Below are positions 42,374 to 44,817 of a stretch of 44,817 nucleotides of DNA, in pieces (the stretch's first letter is position 1; each line of letters starts with the position of its first letter). The translations under genes were made by a program, and so were the position numbers. The stretch is taken from contig LBWG01000006.1 of assembly GCA_000993535.1 (NCBI GenBank), positions 1-44,817 on the forward strand, given 5' to 3'. The notes beneath the pieces are model-generated. The model was not told the DNA's origin and ran no database searches. It saw nothing but the letters and a program-made list of their open reading frames with translations. This DNA is from Candidatus Uhrbacteria bacterium GW2011_GWF2_39_13 (lineage in GTDB: Bacteria > Patescibacteriota > Patescibacteriia > UBA9934 > GWF2-40-263).

Positions 42374-43144
42374 ATGCTTTCTACCCCACGAGATCTACTT
42401 ATTGCTTCATTTAGATTTTATCGTTCTCATCTTTGGATTTTTGTTGGATATACCGCTTGGATGCTTCTTCCTATGATGGGGTTTATCCTCATGGAATATA
42501 TTCTAGGAGAAACGCCTTTATTTTGGTTAGTTATTCTCATGACGGCTATTCAAGCGGTTCTTTCTCTTTGGATCACGATTTGCCTCATTCATTGCGTCAT
42601 ACAGATAAAAAAGAACCAACCGTTTAATCCCAATCAACTTTCTTTGGAAGCGCTTCGCAGGATTCAACCTTTGCTTATTGTTTCCATTTTGCAATTCCTC
42701 ATCGTTGTAGGAGGAATGCTTCTCTTGATTATTCCAGGTATTCTTTTTTGGATCCGCTATGCCTTTGCCCAGCAGGCCGTCATTATCGATAAGAAGAATC
42801 CAAAAGAGGCCCTTGCTCTAAGTAAATCTCTGGTTGAGGGACGATTCTGGAAGGTCTTAGGACGTTTGGTGCTGGGTCCGCTTGTCATTGGCTTAACCTA
42901 TGCAGTTGTCTTGGGAACAATAGTATTCATATTAGGGAGTCTTTTAGGAATAGATACTGAAACCCTTTTCTCAGACGATCCTGTCATTTGGGTTCAAATA
43001 ATTGAAAACATCGGGGATATATTCATTATTCCTTTATTGATTATTTATTCTGTATTTCTCTACGAAGAACTCAAGATATCTCCTTCTGGAAAAGACTCTT
43101 CCAAGACTCTTCCAAAACTTGAAAAGGAACCTACAGTCGCGTAA
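42374..43144 (+). CDS. Hypothetical membrane protein, paralogue of the preceding gene
   Basis: A 256-residue integral membrane protein with five to six hydrophobic segments and a hydrophilic Lys/Ser/Pro-rich C-tail. The motif ALALSKSLVEGRFW is shared with the upstream protein. The ATG at 42374 is chosen over a TTG two codons earlier. It is 12 nt before gatB, which suggests cotranscription by neighbourhood rather than shared function. Confidence 0.75.
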   Translation: MLSTPRDLLIASFRFYRSHLWIFVGYTAWMLLPMMGFILMEYILGETPLFWLVILMTAIQAVLSLWITICLIHCVIQIKKNQPFNPNQLSLEALRRIQPLLIVSILQFLIVVGGMLLLIIPGILFWIRYAFAQQAVIIDKKNPKEALALSKSLVEGRFWKVLGRLVLGPLVIGLTYAVVLGTIVFILGSLLGIDTETLFSDDPVIWVQIIENIGDIFIIPLLIIYSVFLYEELKISPSGKDSSKTLPKLEKEPTVA

Positions 43145-43156
43145 TCTCAAGCTTGT

Positions 43157-44686
43157 ATGATATATGAACCGGTCATTGGACTCGAAATTCACATTCAACT
43201 GAAAACAAAAACAAAGATGTTCTGCGGGTGTCCAACACACGACACCGCTGTCAAGCCAAATGAACATATCTGCCCCATTTGTTTAGGACATCCAGGCGTC
43301 TTGCCTGTGGTAAATGAACAAGCCATCCACTCTGGAATTTTAATGGGTTTGGCTCTTAATTGTGAAATTGCTTCTCATTCAAAATTTGATAGAAAAAACT
43401 ACTTTTATCCGGATCTTCCAAAATCCTACCAGATTTCTCAGTACGATCTTCCGATAGCAAAAAATGGATTCGTTGATATTGAAATTCCAGACGGGGCACG
43501 AAAGGTAGCGCGAATTGGGATTACCCGAGCTCACTTAGAAGAAGATGCAGCTAAAAACCTTCATAAAGAAGGTGAAAACACCTATGTCGATTTTAATCGC
43601 GGAGGGACTCCTTTGATTGAAATCGTTACCGAACCTGATTTTCGTTCTGCACAAGAGGCAAAAATCTTCCTCCAGGAACTCAGACTTATCGCTCGATACC
43701 TTGGCATCTCGGATGCGGATATGGAAAAAGGACATTTACGATGTGATGCCAATATTTCGTTGCGTCAGATCGACGACCAAGGCGGCATTGTCGGAGCTCG
43801 TTTTAATCCGAAAATGGAAATTAAAAACCTCAATTCATTCCGACATGTAGAACGCGCACTGGAACATGAAATTCAACGACAAACAAAACTTTGGGAAGCA
43901 GGAACTCCACCTTTTATTTCCATGACCAGAGGATGGAACGATGTAAAAGGCATCACCGAAGAACAACGTTCAAAAGAAGAGGCAGCCGATTACCGCTACT
44001 TTCCAGAACCAGATATTCCTCCTTTGGAACTTAGAGAACTTGCTGATGAAATACGCAGACGTCTTCCTGAACTTCCAGCAGCTCGTCGGGCTCGATTTGT
44101 CGAAGAATATGCTCTCAAAGGTAGCGATGCCCGACAGCTGTGCGAAGACCCAGCATTAGCAGAGTTTGTGGAACATGTTTTTTCAGAACTCCATGCTTGG
44201 TTTATTGCTCTTCCAGAACTTCAAGAAACAGAAGAAACAGTGCTTGATCATGAAAAAGAAAAGCTCGCCAAACTTGTCTCCGGCTGGCTTTTATCTAAAC
44301 TTGGAGGTCTCTTAAGCGAACGTGCCATCGACATACGCACAATGAAGATCAACCCTGAAAACTTTGCTGAATTCATTACTTTGATCTCCACACGAAAACT
44401 CAATAACACCGCAGGACTCAAAGTTCTCAACGCCATGTTAGACGATGGAGATGACCCAACACACATCATGGAAGAACAGCGTTTAGGTCGCATGGATGAT
44501 GAAGGAACCCTGGCAGAACTGATTTCCTCCACCATAGAAAGCTACCCTGTAGAAGTAGCACGCTATCGTGCAGGCGAGGAACAGATCCTTCAATTCCTTA
44601 TCGGAATGGTCATGAAAGCTTCAGAAGGAACAGCAGATCCAGGAATCGCCAAAAACATGCTGCTTGTGGCATTAAAAGCAGAGTAA
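43157..44686 (+). CDS. gatB: Aspartyl/glutamyl-tRNA(Asn/Gln) amidotransferase subunit B
   Basis: GatB binds misacylated tRNA and carries out the kinase step in transamidation to make Asn- or Gln-tRNA. YEPVIGLEIHIQLKTKTKMFCGC opens the protein and, with CPICLGHPGVLP, holds a zinc site. LPKSYQISQYDLPI, GGTPLIEIVTEPD and MEIKNLNSF are family blocks. The C-terminal YqeY-like domain binds tRNA. At 509 residues it is longer than the usual 475-480, with extra residues around 325-375. GatA and GatC are not in the window. Confidence 0.96.
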   Translation: MIYEPVIGLEIHIQLKTKTKMFCGCPTHDTAVKPNEHICPICLGHPGVLPVVNEQAIHSGILMGLALNCEIASHSKFDRKNYFYPDLPKSYQISQYDLPIAKNGFVDIEIPDGARKVARIGITRAHLEEDAAKNLHKEGENTYVDFNRGGTPLIEIVTEPDFRSAQEAKIFLQELRLIARYLGISDADMEKGHLRCDANISLRQIDDQGGIVGARFNPKMEIKNLNSFRHVERALEHEIQRQTKLWEAGTPPFISMTRGWNDVKGITEEQRSKEEAADYRYFPEPDIPPLELRELADEIRRRLPELPAARRARFVEEYALKGSDARQLCEDPALAEFVEHVFSELHAWFIALPELQETEETVLDHEKEKLAKLVSGWLLSKLGGLLSERAIDIRTMKINPENFAEFITLISTRKLNNTAGLKVLNAMLDDGDDPTHIMEEQRLGRMDDEGTLAELISSTIESYPVEVARYRAGEEQILQFLIGMVMKASEGTADPGIAKNMLLVALKAE

Positions 44687-44690
44687 ACGC

Positions 44691-44716
44691 AAAAACCCAC
44701 CGAATGGTGGGTTTTT
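44691..44716 (+). terminator. gatB terminator
   Basis: AAAAACCCACC (44691-44701) pairs with GGTGGGTTTTT (44706-44716) around GAAT. The 3' arm GGTGGGT can also pair with ACCCACC at 44775-44781. Confidence 0.85.
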
Positions 44717-44725
44717 GGGTAACAA

Positions 44726-44781
44726 GCTACCGGCAAAGCCGGTAGCGTCAGGAAAGCCCCTGCAAAGGGGCTAGACCCACC
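44726..44781. repeat. Tandem hairpin element after gatB
   Basis: Hairpin 1: GCTACCGGC/GCCGGTAGC (44726-44746) with an AAA loop. Hairpin 2: AGCCCCT/AGGGGCT (44755-44772) with a GCAA (GNRA) tetraloop. The sequence ACCCACC (44775-44781) then repeats the 5' arm of the terminator, so a larger branched fold enclosing both hairpins is possible. It looks like a dispersed intergenic element, but no second copy is in the window. Nothing else is identified from 44782 to the end. Confidence 0.55.
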
Positions 44782-44817
44782 TCATCTCGAGTTGATTACC
44801 TTCTTGCGTCTTATCTT

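Noticed and set aside
44726-44781. Known ribozyme or riboswitch after gatB
   Set aside because: I looked for hammerhead, twister and common riboswitch cores and saw none; only tandem hairpins are supported.

Overview
The window looks like a chromosomal stretch of a small-genome bacterium of the Candidate Phyla Radiation (Patescibacteria, probably the Parcubacteria side). The reasons are a moderately AT-rich genome, short spacers, stripped-down metabolism, several large proteins with no recognisable family, short forms of core enzymes, and the standard code with TGA as stop. Taxonomy is inference. I see no rRNA, tRNA, CRISPR array or insertion sequence.

Layout: 1-246 holds a compact transcription unit (promoter, 5' hairpin, strong ribosome site, 17-codon ORF, long terminator hairpin). 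244-3927 holds an unknown protein, mltG and another unknown protein. 4015-10694 is a minus-strand lower-glycolysis operon (gap, a DoxX-type membrane protein, pgk, eno, gpmI) ending in a PAP2 phosphatase and a cytidylyltransferase-like protein. 10763-13769 is an insertion bounded by exact 30-bp direct repeats, one of which is the 3' end of tsf. It carries an EcoRI-type adenine methylase, a truncated RhuM-like gene and a DUF262-HNH nuclease. 13747-15131 is rpsB-tsf, followed by an unknown protein and queA.

17972-20404 is a plus-strand cluster rpmE-prfA-prmC with a clear promoter. 20434-24892 is minus strand: a DUF3048 protein, rplY, a zinc-ribbon protein, rodA and an unknown membrane protein. 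25013-29377 is gyrB then secE-nusG-rplK-rplA, with structured RNA leaders before rplK and between rplK and rplA. 29505-34779 holds a dCTP deaminase/dUTPase-family protein, then a group of exported proteins (lipoprotein, metzincin metalloprotease, HEAT protein, DsbA-like lipoprotein) and a dCMP-deaminase-like protein. 34817-38938 is a tightly coupled three-gene cluster ending in a 1161-residue protein. 39276-41441 is a nucleotide group (DHFR, thymidylate-synthase family, dTMP kinase). 41468-44686 has two paralogous membrane proteins and gatB; the window ends in a multi-hairpin intergenic element.

The most interesting points are the integrase-less restriction-modification island in the 3' end of tsf, with a related hairpin module at the left edge; a thymidylate-synthase homologue with Asp at the position that normally selects dUMP, in a genome segment that also encodes a dCMP-deaminase-like protein; and the folded RNA between rplK and rplA.
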